Under the pieces are notes generated by a model. It was not told the origin of the DNA. It saw only the letters and a list, made by a program, of their open reading frames with translations, and ran no database searches. 64,000 bases of DNA. It comes from Streptomyces sp. NRRL S-455. GTDB lineage: Bacteria > Actinomycetota > Actinomycetes > Streptomycetales > Streptomycetaceae. The stretch's first letter is position 1. Every line of letters begins with the position of its first letter. The DNA lies in the NCBI RefSeq assembly GCF_000717875.1, contig NZ_JOCT01000004.1, positions 682,001 to 746,000 on the forward strand. The letters run 5' to 3'. The position numbers and the translations under genes were made by a program. Below are positions 16,625 to 27,269 of the stretch, piece by piece.

Positions 16625-17508
16625 AGCGGTATGTGATCCGGGTGTTCTCGCTGGTCGCCGCGCTCGGCCTGTGGCAGGCGCTGACCAGCCTGAACGTCGA
16701 CCTGTGGCTGCGTTTCTCGCAGTTCCCGACGGTCACCGACGTGGCCCGGGCCTTCGCCGCCCGGCTGTCCGGGCCGGACTACTGGACGGACCTCACCGAC
16801 AGCCTCGCCCGTATCCTCACCGGCTTTCTGCTGGCCGCCCTCCTGGGCGTGGCCACGGGCGTGCTCGTGGCCCGCTCGCGGCTCGCCGAGGACCTGCTCG
16901 GCCCGGTGCTGGAGGTGATCCGCCCGATCCCGGCGATCGCCCTGGTCCCCGTCGCGATCCTGCTGTTCCCCTCCAACGAACAGGGCATCGTCTTCATCAC
17001 CTTCACCGCCGCCTTCTTCCCGGTCCTGGTCTCCACCCGGCACGCGGTGCGTGCCCTGACCCCCGTGTGGGAGGAGGCGGTGCGCACGATGGGCGGCGGC
17101 CGGTGGCGGATCCTCGGCTCCGTCGTCCTGCCGGGCGCGCTGCCCGGGGTGTTCGGCGGCCTGTCGGTCGGCATCGGCGTGTCCTGGATCTGTGTGATCT
17201 CCGCCGAGATGATCTCCGGCCAGTACGGGGTCGGTTACCGCACCTGGCAGGACTACACCGTCGTCGACTACCCGGGCGTGTTCGTCGGCATGGTCACCAT
17301 CGGCGTGCTCGGCTGGCTCACCTCCACGGCCGTGGAGCTGCTGGGCCGCCGCCTGACCCGCTGGCTGCCGCGCACCGCGTACGTCCCCGGCGCCCGGCCG
17401 CCCCGGCCCGCCCGGTCCGTGAAGCCCGGGCCGTCCGTCCCAACCGCCCCCGCCGCCGGGAAGAGCGGTTCCGCACCCGAGGAGGCCCGCTATGAGCACC
17501 TCGTCTGA
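16621..17508 (+). CDS. ABC transporter permease, sulfonate/nitrate type (SsuC-like)
   Basis: 295 residues from GTG 16621, overlapping the lipoprotein stop (GTGA). Six helices are visible, and the cytoplasmic EAA loop is at about 155-175 (E-E-A-V-R-T-M-G-G-G-R-W-R-I-L). Family-typical I-R-P-I-P-A-I-A-L-V-P-V-A-I-L precedes it. The C-terminal 45 residues are a Pro/Ala-rich tail. It forms the membrane channel for the adjacent binding protein and ATPase. Confidence 0.92.
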   Translation: MKRYVIRVFSLVAALGLWQALTSLNVDLWLRFSQFPTVTDVARAFAARLSGPDYWTDLTDSLARILTGFLLAALLGVATGVLVARSRLAEDLLGPVLEVIRPIPAIALVPVAILLFPSNEQGIVFITFTAAFFPVLVSTRHAVRALTPVWEEAVRTMGGGRWRILGSVVLPGALPGVFGGLSVGIGVSWICVISAEMISGQYGVGYRTWQDYTVVDYPGVFVGMVTIGVLGWLTSTAVELLGRRLTRWLPRTAYVPGARPPRPARSVKPGPSVPTAPAAGKSGSAPEEARYEHLV

Positions 17509-18310
17509 GACCGTCAGCACCTCGTCCGGGTCCGCCCCGAGCGCCTCGCCCGGGACCGCCGTCGCCGCACCGCCGGTCAGCGGCACCCGGCTCACCCTCA
17601 CGGGCGCCTCCCTCGGCCGCCCCGGCGCACCCGCCCTGGACGGCGTCGACCTGGACATCGCCCCCGGCGAGATCCTCACCGTCGTCGGCCCCTCCGGCTG
17701 CGGCAAGTCGACCCTCCTGCGCACCCTCGCCGGACTGCTGTCCCCGCTGGCCGGAGACATCACCGAGGACGGGCACCCGCTGACCGGCCCCTCGGCCGAC
17801 CGCGCCCTGGTCTTCCAGGAGGACGCCCTGCTCCCCTGGCGCACCCTGCGCGCCAACGTCGAACTCCCCCTCGCCATCCGCGGCGTGCCCCGCGCCGAGC
17901 GCCGGGAGCAGGCCGAGGCCTGGCTGGAGCGGGTCGGACTCGGCACGCAGGCACGGCAGTTGCCGCACCGGGTCTCCGGCGGGCAGCGCCAGCGCGTCCA
18001 GCTGGCCCGGGCCCTCGCCGGCCGCCCCCGCGCCGTCCTGATGGACGAGCCGTTCGGCGCCCTCGACGCCCAGACCCGCGCGGGCATGCAGGACCTGCTC
18101 GTGGACGTGCTCCGGGGCACGGGCGCGACCGTCGTCTTCGTCACCCACGACGTGGACGAGGCCCTGTTCCTCGGCGACCGCGTGGCCCTGCTCGGCGCGG
18201 GCGGCATCGTCGCCGTACGGGACGTGCCCCGCCCCCGCGACCGCGGCGCGCACGACGCCCCGGCGCGCCTGGCCCTGCGGCGCGACGTCCTCACCTCGCT
18301 CGGTACGTGA
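17492..18310 (+). CDS. ABC transporter ATPase, sulfonate/nitrate type (SsuB-like)
   Basis: 272 residues, overlapping the permease by 17 nt. Walker A is G-P-S-G-C-G-K-S-T, the Q-loop is in V-F-Q-E-D-A-L-L-P-W, the signature is V-S-G-G-Q-R-Q-R, Walker B is A-V-L-M-D-E-P-F-G-A-L-D, and the H-loop is T-H-D-V-D-E-A. These are exactly the SsuB/TauB-type motifs. About 30 low-complexity residues precede the domain. It energises uptake through the adjacent permease. Confidence 0.94.
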   Translation: MSTSSETVSTSSGSAPSASPGTAVAAPPVSGTRLTLTGASLGRPGAPALDGVDLDIAPGEILTVVGPSGCGKSTLLRTLAGLLSPLAGDITEDGHPLTGPSADRALVFQEDALLPWRTLRANVELPLAIRGVPRAERREQAEAWLERVGLGTQARQLPHRVSGGQRQRVQLARALAGRPRAVLMDEPFGALDAQTRAGMQDLLVDVLRGTGATVVFVTHDVDEALFLGDRVALLGAGGIVAVRDVPRPRDRGAHDAPARLALRRDVLTSLGT

Positions 18311-18321
18311 AAGGCACTCCG

Positions 18322-21141
18322 GTGACCACCTCCGTGAACCCCCCTGCGGACACCCCTGCGGACACCCCGCTGGCCGTCCCGTCCCTCGCCGATGCCGAGG
18401 AACTGACCTGCGACGTCCTGGTCATCGGCGGCGGCACCGCCGGCACCATGGCGGCCCTGACCGCCGCCGAGCACGGCAAGGACGTGCTGCTGCTGGAGAA
18501 GGCCCACGTCCGCCACTCCGGGGCGCTCGCCATGGGCATGGACGGCGTGAACAACGCGGTCATCCCGGGCCGTGCCGAGCCGGACGACTACGTCGCCGAG
18601 ATCACCCGCGCCAACGACGGCATCGTCGACCAGTCCACCGTCCGCCAGACCGCCACCCGCGGCTTCGCCATGGTGCAGCGGCTGGAGTCGTACGGCGTGA
18701 AGTTCGAGAAGGACGAGCACGGTGACTACGCGGTCCGCCAGGTCCACCGCTCCGGCTCCTACGTCCTGCCGATGCCGGAGGGCAAGGACGTCAAGAAGGT
18801 GCTGTACCGGCAGCTGCGGCGCCGCGAGATGCGGGAGCGGATCCGCATCGAGAACCGGGTGATGCCGGTGCGCGTGCTCACGGCCGGCGGGCAGGCCGTG
18901 GGGGCGGCCGGCTTCAACACCCGCACCGGGCGGTTCGTCCAGGTCCGCGCGGGCGCGGTGATCCTCGCGACCGGCGCCTGCGGCCGCCTCGGCCTGCCCG
19001 CCTCCGGCTACCTCTACGGCACCTACGAGAACCCCACCAACGCGGGCGACGGCTACGCCATGGCCTACCACGCCGGCGCCGAGCTGACCGGCATCGAGTG
19101 CTTCCAGATCAACCCGCTGATCAAGGACTACAACGGCCCGGCCTGCGCCTACGTCGCCAACCCGTTCGGCGGCTACCAGGTCAACCGGCACGGCGAGCGC
19201 TTCGTCGACTCCGACTACTGGTCCGGCCAGATGATGGCCGAGTTCGCCGCGGAGGTGGCGTCCGACCGGGGCCCCGTCTACCTGAAGCTGAGCCACCTCC
19301 CCGAGGAGTCGGTCTCGGCCCTGGAGTCGATCCTGCACTCCACCGAACGCCCGACCCGCGGCACCTTCCACTCCGGCCGGGGCCACGACTACCGCACCCA
19401 TGACGTCGAGATGCACATCTCCGAGATCGGCCTGTGCGGCGGCCACTCCGCCTCCGGCGTCCGCGTGGACGACCACGCCCGTACGACCGTGCCCCGCCTG
19501 TACGCGGCCGGTGACCTGGCGTGCGTGCCGCACAACTACATGATCGGCGCGTTCGTGTTCGGCGACCTGGCCGGCGCGGACGCCTCGCGGTACTCGGTGT
19601 ACGAGGGTGAACTGCCGCTCGAGCAGCTCCGGGAGGCGCACGAGCTGATCTACCGCCCGCTGCGCAACCCCGACGGCCCGCCGCAGCCCCAGGTCGAGTA
19701 CAAACTGCGCCGCTTCGTGAACGACTACGTGGCACCGCCGAAGTCCGGCGCCCGGCTGTCGCTGGCCCTGGAGGCGTTCGAGCGGATGCGCGACGACATC
19801 GCCGCGATGGGCGCCCGCACGGCGCACGAACTGATGCGCTGCGCGGAGGTCACCTTCATCCGCGACTGCGCGGAGATGGCCGCGCGCTCCTCCCTGGCCC
19901 GCACGGAGTCCCGCTGGGGCCTCTACCACGACCGCCTCGACCACCCCGCCCGCGACGACGCGTCCTGGTTCCACCATCTCGATCTGCGCAAGTCCCCCTC
20001 CGGTGCGATGGAGTTCACGGCCCGCCCCGTGGCTCCCTACCTCGTTCCGGTCGACGGCTTCGCCCCCGTCGGCGGCACCTCCCGTCACCTCGGCGAGGTC
20101 CACGCCGAGGACGTGGCGACGGCGGGATCACGGGAACTGGCACCGGTGGCGGCCCTGGCGGAGGCTGAGCCGGAGCGGGCTCCGGGTACGCGGGACCTGC
20201 CCTCCGCCGCCCCTGCCGAACAGTCCTCCGCCCGTCTCCTCGAACTGGTCGCGCTCGCCGACGAGGAGCCCGAACTCGCCGCCCTCCACCCCTACCTGAC
20301 CGACCCCGAGCCCGCCGTCCGGCGCGAGGCGGTCGGCGTGCTCACCGAGACGCTGCCGCCGGGCACCGGCCCCGCCCTCGCCGCCGCGTTGCGTGACCCC
20401 GCCGCCGAGGTACGTGCCGCCGCGGCCGCGTCCCTGCGCGAACTCGTCGAGACGCTCCCGCCCGGGCCCGACCTGCGCGACGGCCTGGCCGCCGCCCTGG
20501 CCGAGCCCGACCCGGTGGTCCGTGCCGCCGCGCTGGACGTCCTGCGTGCCCTGCGCCTCGGAGACGCCGCCCTGTTCGCGGGCGCCCTGGCCGACTCCGA
20601 CACCGCCGTCCGGATCGAGGCCGTGCGGGCGCTGGTGTCGGTCGACGCCGCCGACGAACTGGCCGGTGCGGCGCCGGCCGACCCGTCCCGCGAGGTCCGG
20701 GTGGCGATCGCCAAGGGGCTGGCCACGGTGGGCGCCGGACGGCCGGCGGGCGACGCCCCGGCCGACTCCCCCGCCACCCCTGTCGAAGCGGCCCTCACCG
20801 GCCTCCTCGACGACCCCGACGCCCTGGTGCGTGCGGCGGCCTACGGGGCACTGGGCACCACCGGCTGCCCGGCGCCCCTCACCACGCGAGCCGTGGCCGC
20901 CCTCTCCGAGACGACCTGGCAGGTACGGGCGGGTGCCGCCACGGCCCTGTCCGTCGCCGACCCCGACGTCGCCGTCCCCGCCCTCGCGAAGGCCCTCGCG
21001 GACGCCAACGCCGACGTCCGCAAGGCCGCCGTCCTGGCACTGACCAGGCACAGCACCACCGAGGAGGCCCGCGCGGCACTGTCCACGGCGACGACGGACT
21101 CCGACGCGGACGTCAGGGCGTACGCGGCCCGGGCCCTGTGA
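18322..21141 (+). CDS. AprA/AsfA-like FAD reductase fused to C-terminal HEAT-like repeats
   Basis: 939 residues from GTG 18322 (AAAGG seven bases upstream); GTG 18307, overlapping the ATPase stop, is the alternative. Residues about 22-630 are a fumarate-reductase-type flavoprotein: V-L-V-I-G-G-G-T-A-G binds FAD, and E-K-A-H-V-R-H-S-G-A-L-A-M-G resembles the APS-reductase alpha subunit. From about 640 to the end there are roughly nine x-V-R-x-A-A-x-x-x-L helical units, a HEAT/PBS-like repeat domain. With the ferredoxin it matches the AsfA/AsfB pair linked to arylsulfonate desulfonation in Pseudomonas putida. The reaction here is inferred, not shown. Confidence 0.88.
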   Translation: MTTSVNPPADTPADTPLAVPSLADAEELTCDVLVIGGGTAGTMAALTAAEHGKDVLLLEKAHVRHSGALAMGMDGVNNAVIPGRAEPDDYVAEITRANDGIVDQSTVRQTATRGFAMVQRLESYGVKFEKDEHGDYAVRQVHRSGSYVLPMPEGKDVKKVLYRQLRRREMRERIRIENRVMPVRVLTAGGQAVGAAGFNTRTGRFVQVRAGAVILATGACGRLGLPASGYLYGTYENPTNAGDGYAMAYHAGAELTGIECFQINPLIKDYNGPACAYVANPFGGYQVNRHGERFVDSDYWSGQMMAEFAAEVASDRGPVYLKLSHLPEESVSALESILHSTERPTRGTFHSGRGHDYRTHDVEMHISEIGLCGGHSASGVRVDDHARTTVPRLYAAGDLACVPHNYMIGAFVFGDLAGADASRYSVYEGELPLEQLREAHELIYRPLRNPDGPPQPQVEYKLRRFVNDYVAPPKSGARLSLALEAFERMRDDIAAMGARTAHELMRCAEVTFIRDCAEMAARSSLARTESRWGLYHDRLDHPARDDASWFHHLDLRKSPSGAMEFTARPVAPYLVPVDGFAPVGGTSRHLGEVHAEDVATAGSRELAPVAALAEAEPERAPGTRDLPSAAPAEQSSARLLELVALADEEPELAALHPYLTDPEPAVRREAVGVLTETLPPGTGPALAAALRDPAAEVRAAAAASLRELVETLPPGPDLRDGLAAALAEPDPVVRAAALDVLRALRLGDAALFAGALADSDTAVRIEAVRALVSVDAADELAGAAPADPSREVRVAIAKGLATVGAGRPAGDAPADSPATPVEAALTGLLDDPDALVRAAAYGALGTTGCPAPLTTRAVAALSETTWQVRAGAATALSVADPDVAVPALAKALADANADVRKAAVLALTRHSTTEEARAALSTATTDSDADVRAYAARAL

Positions 21142-22123
21142 CCGTGTCGTGGGGCGTTTCGCTGATGCCGCCCTGAGGTGGCGGCACAGCGGCACGGGCG
21201 TCCGACTCGGTCGGCTGGTACCCGACTTGGGCCGGACGGACCGCGGCGAAGGTCGTGGTGAGCTGGTCCAGCAGGGGCACTGCGCGGGGGTGGGGGTCGC
21301 GGCGCGGTGTGATCGCGTAGATCCCACGGGTCGGGGGATCTACGAGGGGCATGGTGGTGACGTCGGCCCGCAGCGCGCACCTCAGCACACCGGGGATCAG
21401 GGCGATGGCGTGACCGGTAGCGACCAGGGCCAGTTTGCCGGGCAGATCGGCTGCGGCGAGGTCGATGCGGGCGCTGACTCCGGCGCGGGCGGCGTGCTGG
21501 CGCAGGAGTGCCGCCGAGCCGTCGTTGTCCTCGGCCCAGGTCTCGTCGGCCAGCGCCTCGATGCGCACCGGCCCCCGCCCGGCCCGCGGATGGCCGACGG
21601 GCACTACGACGACCATCTCGTCCAGCCCGAGGAACCGGCGTTCGACCCGCGGGTCGACGACCAGCCCCGGCGGAGCGTCGGTGACCACGGCGACATCGAG
21701 ATCGCCGGCGATCACGCGGCCGTGCAGCTGTGCGCTCAGACCCGGGAGCAGGCTCCACCGGACGGGTCCGGTCCGCCCCAGCAGGCCCCGGACGGCCTCA
21801 GGGACGATCCCCGCGGCGAGAGACGGTGTCGCCCCGATGGCCAGGGGCCGATCACACACCCCGTCACGCACGTCTCGCATCGCCCGAACGGCACGGTCGG
21901 CCTCGTTGAGCGTGGCCAGGGCGTGGCGCCGGAACACCTCACCGGCCGGCGTCGGACGCACCCCACGCGCATGGCGCTCCACCAGAGGCACACCGAGCTG
22001 CCGCTCCAGCCCGGCGATCTGCCGGGAGACGGCCGACTGCGTGTGATTCAGCTCGGCTGCCGCCGCCGACAGCGATCCGACCCGGCACACCGTCACGAAA
22101 GCCCGCCACACCGTCAGATCCAT
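21113..22123 (-). CDS. LysR-family transcriptional regulator
   Basis: 336 residues from ATG 22123. The N-terminal winged helix includes S-L-S-A-A-A-A-E-L-N-H-T-Q-S-A-V-S-R-Q-I, and the effector domain runs from about 90 to 295. It is divergent from the dehydrogenase-fusion gene, with 95 bases between, so it probably controls that gene and itself. Its stop lies 29 bases inside the 3' end of the convergent flavoprotein gene. Confidence 0.93.
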   Translation of the reverse strand: MDLTVWRAFVTVCRVGSLSAAAAELNHTQSAVSRQIAGLERQLGVPLVERHARGVRPTPAGEVFRRHALATLNEADRAVRAMRDVRDGVCDRPLAIGATPSLAAGIVPEAVRGLLGRTGPVRWSLLPGLSAQLHGRVIAGDLDVAVVTDAPPGLVVDPRVERRFLGLDEMVVVVPVGHPRAGRGPVRIEALADETWAEDNDGSAALLRQHAARAGVSARIDLAAADLPGKLALVATGHAIALIPGVLRCALRADVTTMPLVDPPTRGIYAITPRRDPHPRAVPLLDQLTTTFAAVRPAQVGYQPTESDARAAVPPPQGGISETPHDTVTGPGPRTP

Positions 22124-22168
22124 GGCGGCAGTATGCCCAGCCGGTATGCGAGTCCCGCAGAGCGGGCC

Positions 22169-22190
22169 TGCGAAATCTGCGCTTGTCGCA
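22169..22190. promoter_or_regulatory. Candidate LysR operator
   Basis: TGCGA-N12-TCGCA is an interrupted palindrome in the middle of the divergent LysR/dehydrogenase gap, in the expected place for a LysR recognition site. Confidence 0.45.
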
Positions 22191-22218
22191 ACCATCGGCG
22201 TGCACCACTGTGGCGCGC

Positions 22219-23376
22219 ATGACCACACCGCACAGAATCGCCGTCCTCGGTCTGGGGCGCATGGGCGGCGCGATCGCGACACGCCTGGCCGGCCAGGGCT
22301 GGGACGTCGTCGGCTGGACCCGCTCAGGACGCCATTCAGACACCGTCAAGACGACCTGCGACGCGAACGAGGCTGTGGCGCGGGCAGACCTCGTACTCCT
22401 GGCACTGTTCGACGGCCCGGCCTGCCAACAGGTCCTCGATGACGTCCGTGACTCACTGCGAACGGACGCGATCGTGCTCAACACCAGCACCATCGCCCCC
22501 GCCGAAGCAGCGAGGCTGTCCCGGCGACTCGGCCCGTCCTACGTCCACGCGCCCCTGCTCGGCTCAGTGCCGGCTGCCGCCGCCGGCACCCTTCGGATCC
22601 TCGCCGCCGCCGACCAGGACGCTCTCGACCGAGTCCGACCGGTTCTGGAAACGCTGGGCACCATCCGGCACGCGGACGACGCCTCCACCGCCGCCGCGCT
22701 CAAGCTGATCGCCAACAACAGCCTCGCCGGAGCCGTCCTCGCTCTGCGCGACTCACTGCGGCTAGCCGACGCCCTCGGCCTGCCCCGCCCCCAGACACTG
22801 GACGTCCTCGAACTCGGCCAACTAGGCGCCCTCGTGGCCCGCAAGCGACACTTCCTCCTCGGCGAACCGACCGCTGCCGCCGCCGAATTCACCATCGGCG
22901 CGCTGGCCAAGGACATGGCTCTGCTGGCCGCCGCGTCGGACACCCCCTTGCGCAGCGCAACGGGCCTGGCCGACGCCCCTGCTGCCCCCGAGGCCGACAT
23001 CGCTGTCGCCGCCACGGCCCCCGCCGTGAAGGACGCCGTGCTCGAACCGCTCCGCGCCTACATACGCGGACACGCCAGCGGCGACCCCACCCACTTCCAC
23101 GACGCGTTCCTGCCCACCGCCCACATCGAAGGGATCCGGGACGGTGCCTTCGTGTCCTGGCGCCTGGACGAGTACTGTGCCCTCTTCCAGGGCCGGCCGG
23201 CACCGGACGAACCGACCCGCACGCGCCGTATCGACACCATCGACGTCCACGGCACCGTCGCCACCGCCACCATGACGCTCTGCCACGGCGCGGACACGTT
23301 CACCGACGTATTCCTGCTGGTCCGCACCGACGACGGCTGGCGCATCGCCAACAAGGCCTATCACCGGCACCCTTGA
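22219..23376 (+). CDS. Beta-hydroxyacid dehydrogenase/imine-reductase-type enzyme fused to NTF2-like domain
   Basis: 385 residues from ATG 22219. Residues 1-285 are a 6-phosphogluconate-dehydrogenase-like enzyme: V-L-G-L-G-R-M-G-G for NAD(P), and the catalytic lysine in K-L-I-A-N-N-S-L-A-G. Residues about 290-385 form a second domain that ends V-F-L-L-V-R-T-D-D-G-W-R-I-A-N-K, typical of SnoaL/lumazine-binding-like NTF2 folds. Family members normally end after the first part, so this is a fusion. It is divergent from the LysR gene. Substrate unknown. Confidence 0.85.
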   Translation: MTTPHRIAVLGLGRMGGAIATRLAGQGWDVVGWTRSGRHSDTVKTTCDANEAVARADLVLLALFDGPACQQVLDDVRDSLRTDAIVLNTSTIAPAEAARLSRRLGPSYVHAPLLGSVPAAAAGTLRILAAADQDALDRVRPVLETLGTIRHADDASTAAALKLIANNSLAGAVLALRDSLRLADALGLPRPQTLDVLELGQLGALVARKRHFLLGEPTAAAAEFTIGALAKDMALLAAASDTPLRSATGLADAPAAPEADIAVAATAPAVKDAVLEPLRAYIRGHASGDPTHFHDAFLPTAHIEGIRDGAFVSWRLDEYCALFQGRPAPDEPTRTRRIDTIDVHGTVATATMTLCHGADTFTDVFLLVRTDDGWRIANKAYHRHP

Positions 23377-23420
23377 GAACGCGCCCACTCCACAGTCAGC
23401 GTCGGTCTCGTGAACACCCC

Positions 23421-25427
<2,007 letters not shown>

Positions 25428-25560
25428 CGTCGTGCCCCCCGTACGTCGTCCTTCGACCACTGCGTCCACGATAGGGGGCGGCGCCGACAGCCCCCGGAGT
25501 TATCCACAGGCTGCCGGCGTCCTCGGCTGAACGGGGCTCGCGGCACCGCGTCACGGACAG

Positions 25561-25603
25561 CGGCCGCGGCCCGGCCCCCGAACGGGGAACCGGGCCGCAG
25601 CCG
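25561..25603 (-). terminator. Hairpin downstream of nuoN
   Basis: CGGCCGCGGCCCGG and CCGGGCCGCAGCCG form a near-perfect 14-bp stem 17 bases beyond the nuoN stop, before recQ. Likely terminator of the nuo operon. Confidence 0.55.
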
Positions 25604-25619
25604 CTCGGCGAGCGCGGGG

Positions 25620-27269
25620 TCAGCGGACGAACACCCCCGCCTGCCCCGCGAGATCCAGGAAGTACTGCGGCGCCACACCGAGCACCAGCGTGACCGCCAC
25701 GCCCACCCCGATCGCCGTCATCGTCAGCGGCGACGGCACGGCCACCGTCGGGCCCTCCGGCCGCGGCTCGCTGAAGAACATCAGCACGATGACGCGGATG
25801 TAGAAGAACGCCGCGATCGCCGACGAGATCACACCGATGACGACGAGCGGGGCCGCCCCGCCCTCCGCCGCCGCCTTGAACACGGCGAACTTCCCGGCGA
25901 AGCCGGAGGTCAGCGGAATGCCCGCGAAGGCCAGCAGGAACACCGCGAACACGGCCGCCACCAGCGGCGACCTGCGCCCGAGTCCCGCCCACTTGGACAG
26001 GTGCGTCGCCTCACCGCCCGCGTCGCGCACGAGCGTGACCACCGCGAAGGCGCCGATCGTCACGAACGAGTACGCCGCCAGGTAGAACAGGACGGACGAC
26101 ACCCCGTCCGGCGTGGTCGCGATGACGCCCGCCAGGATGAACCCGGCGTGCGCGATCGACGAGTACGCCAGCAGCCGCTTGATGTCGGTCTGCGTGATCG
26201 CGACGATCGCACCGCCCAGCATGGTCACGATCGCGACGGCCCACATCACCGGCCGCCAGTCCCACCGCAGGCCCGGCAGGACCACGTACAGCACCCGCAG
26301 CAGCGCACCGAAGGCCGCCACCTTGGTCGCCGCCGCCATGAAACCCGTCACCGGCGTCGGAGCGCCCTGGTACACGTCCGGTGTCCACATGTGGAACGGC
26401 ACCGCGCCCACCTTGAACAGCAGACCCATCACCAGCAGCGCGGCGCCGATCAGCAGCAGCGTGTCGTTGCCCATGGTGCCGGCGAGCGCCGGGTTGACGT
26501 CCTGCACGGTGCCGTCGACGACCTGCGCGATCGTCGCGTACGACATCGAGCCGGCGTAGCCGTACAGCAGCGCGATGCCGAACAGCGTGAACGCGGAGGC
26601 GAACGCGCCGAGCAGGAAGTACTTGACCGCCGCCTCCTGCGACATCAGCCGCTTGCGGCGGGCCAGTGCGCACAGCAGGTACAGCGGGAGGGAGAAGACC
26701 TCCAGGGCGACGAACAGCGTCAGCAGGTCGTTGGCCGCCGGGAAGATCAGCATGCCGGCCACGGCGAACAGCAGCAGCGGGAACACCTCGGTGGTGGTGA
26801 ACCCGGCCTTCACCGCGGCCTTCTCGCTCTCGCTGCCCGGCACGGACGCGGCCTGCGCGGCGAAGGAGTCGACCCGGTTGCCGTGCACCACGGGGTCGAG
26901 GCGCCGCTCGGCGAAGGTGAACAGGCCGACCAGGGCCGCCAGCAGGATCGTGCCCTGGAGGAAGAGGGCCGGGCCGTCGACGGCGATCGCGCCCATCGCC
27001 GCGATACGTGCCTTGGTCGTGCCGTATCCGTCGGCCGCGAGCGCCACGACCGCTGCGAAGGCGGCGGCGAGCGCGACGACGGACACGAACATCTGGGCGT
27101 AGTAGCGCGATTTACGCGGGACGAACGCCTCGACCAGGATCCCGACGATCGCCGCGCCGACGATGATCAGGGTGGGGGCGAGCTGCCCGTACTCGATCTT
27201 CGGCGCGTCGATCTTCGCGATCGGATCGGCCGCCGTTGTCCACAGGCTGTGGACGGCTGATGCGCTCAC
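25620..27269 (-). CDS. nuoN: NADH-quinone oxidoreductase subunit N
   Basis: 549 residues from GTG 27269, overlapping the nuoM stop (GTGA). One of the three antiporter-like proton-pumping subunits, with about 14 helices. Family stretches include A-Y-S-S-I-A-H-A-G-F-I and the pumping-site lysine region K-V-G-A-V-P-F-H-M-W-T-P-D-V-Y-Q-G. Last gene of the operon. Confidence 0.97.
   Translation of the reverse strand: MSASAVHSLWTTAADPIAKIDAPKIEYGQLAPTLIIVGAAIVGILVEAFVPRKSRYYAQMFVSVVALAAAFAAVVALAADGYGTTKARIAAMGAIAVDGPALFLQGTILLAALVGLFTFAERRLDPVVHGNRVDSFAAQAASVPGSESEKAAVKAGFTTTEVFPLLLFAVAGMLIFPAANDLLTLFVALEVFSLPLYLLCALARRKRLMSQEAAVKYFLLGAFASAFTLFGIALLYGYAGSMSYATIAQVVDGTVQDVNPALAGTMGNDTLLLIGAALLVMGLLFKVGAVPFHMWTPDVYQGAPTPVTGFMAAATKVAAFGALLRVLYVVLPGLRWDWRPVMWAVAIVTMLGGAIVAITQTDIKRLLAYSSIAHAGFILAGVIATTPDGVSSVLFYLAAYSFVTIGAFAVVTLVRDAGGEATHLSKWAGLGRRSPLVAAVFAVFLLAFAGIPLTSGFAGKFAVFKAAAEGGAAPLVVIGVISSAIAAFFYIRVIVLMFFSEPRPEGPTVAVPSPLTMTAIGVGVAVTLVLGVAPQYFLDLAGQAGVFVR

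Noticed and set aside
16450..20103. A 1217-codon open frame on the minus strand
   Set aside because: It is antisense to the permease, ATPase and flavoprotein genes and shows no family motif.
18322..20240. Ordinary succinate dehydrogenase/fumarate reductase subunit
   Set aside because: There are no SdhB/C/D partners; the AprA-like E-K-A-H-V-R-H-S-G motif and AprB-like ferredoxin fit AsfA/AprA better.
22123..22218. LysR gene as the AsfR-type regulator of the sulfur operon
   Set aside because: It is divergent from the dehydrogenase fusion and convergent to the operon, and a GntR regulator already heads the operon. Not excluded, but less likely.
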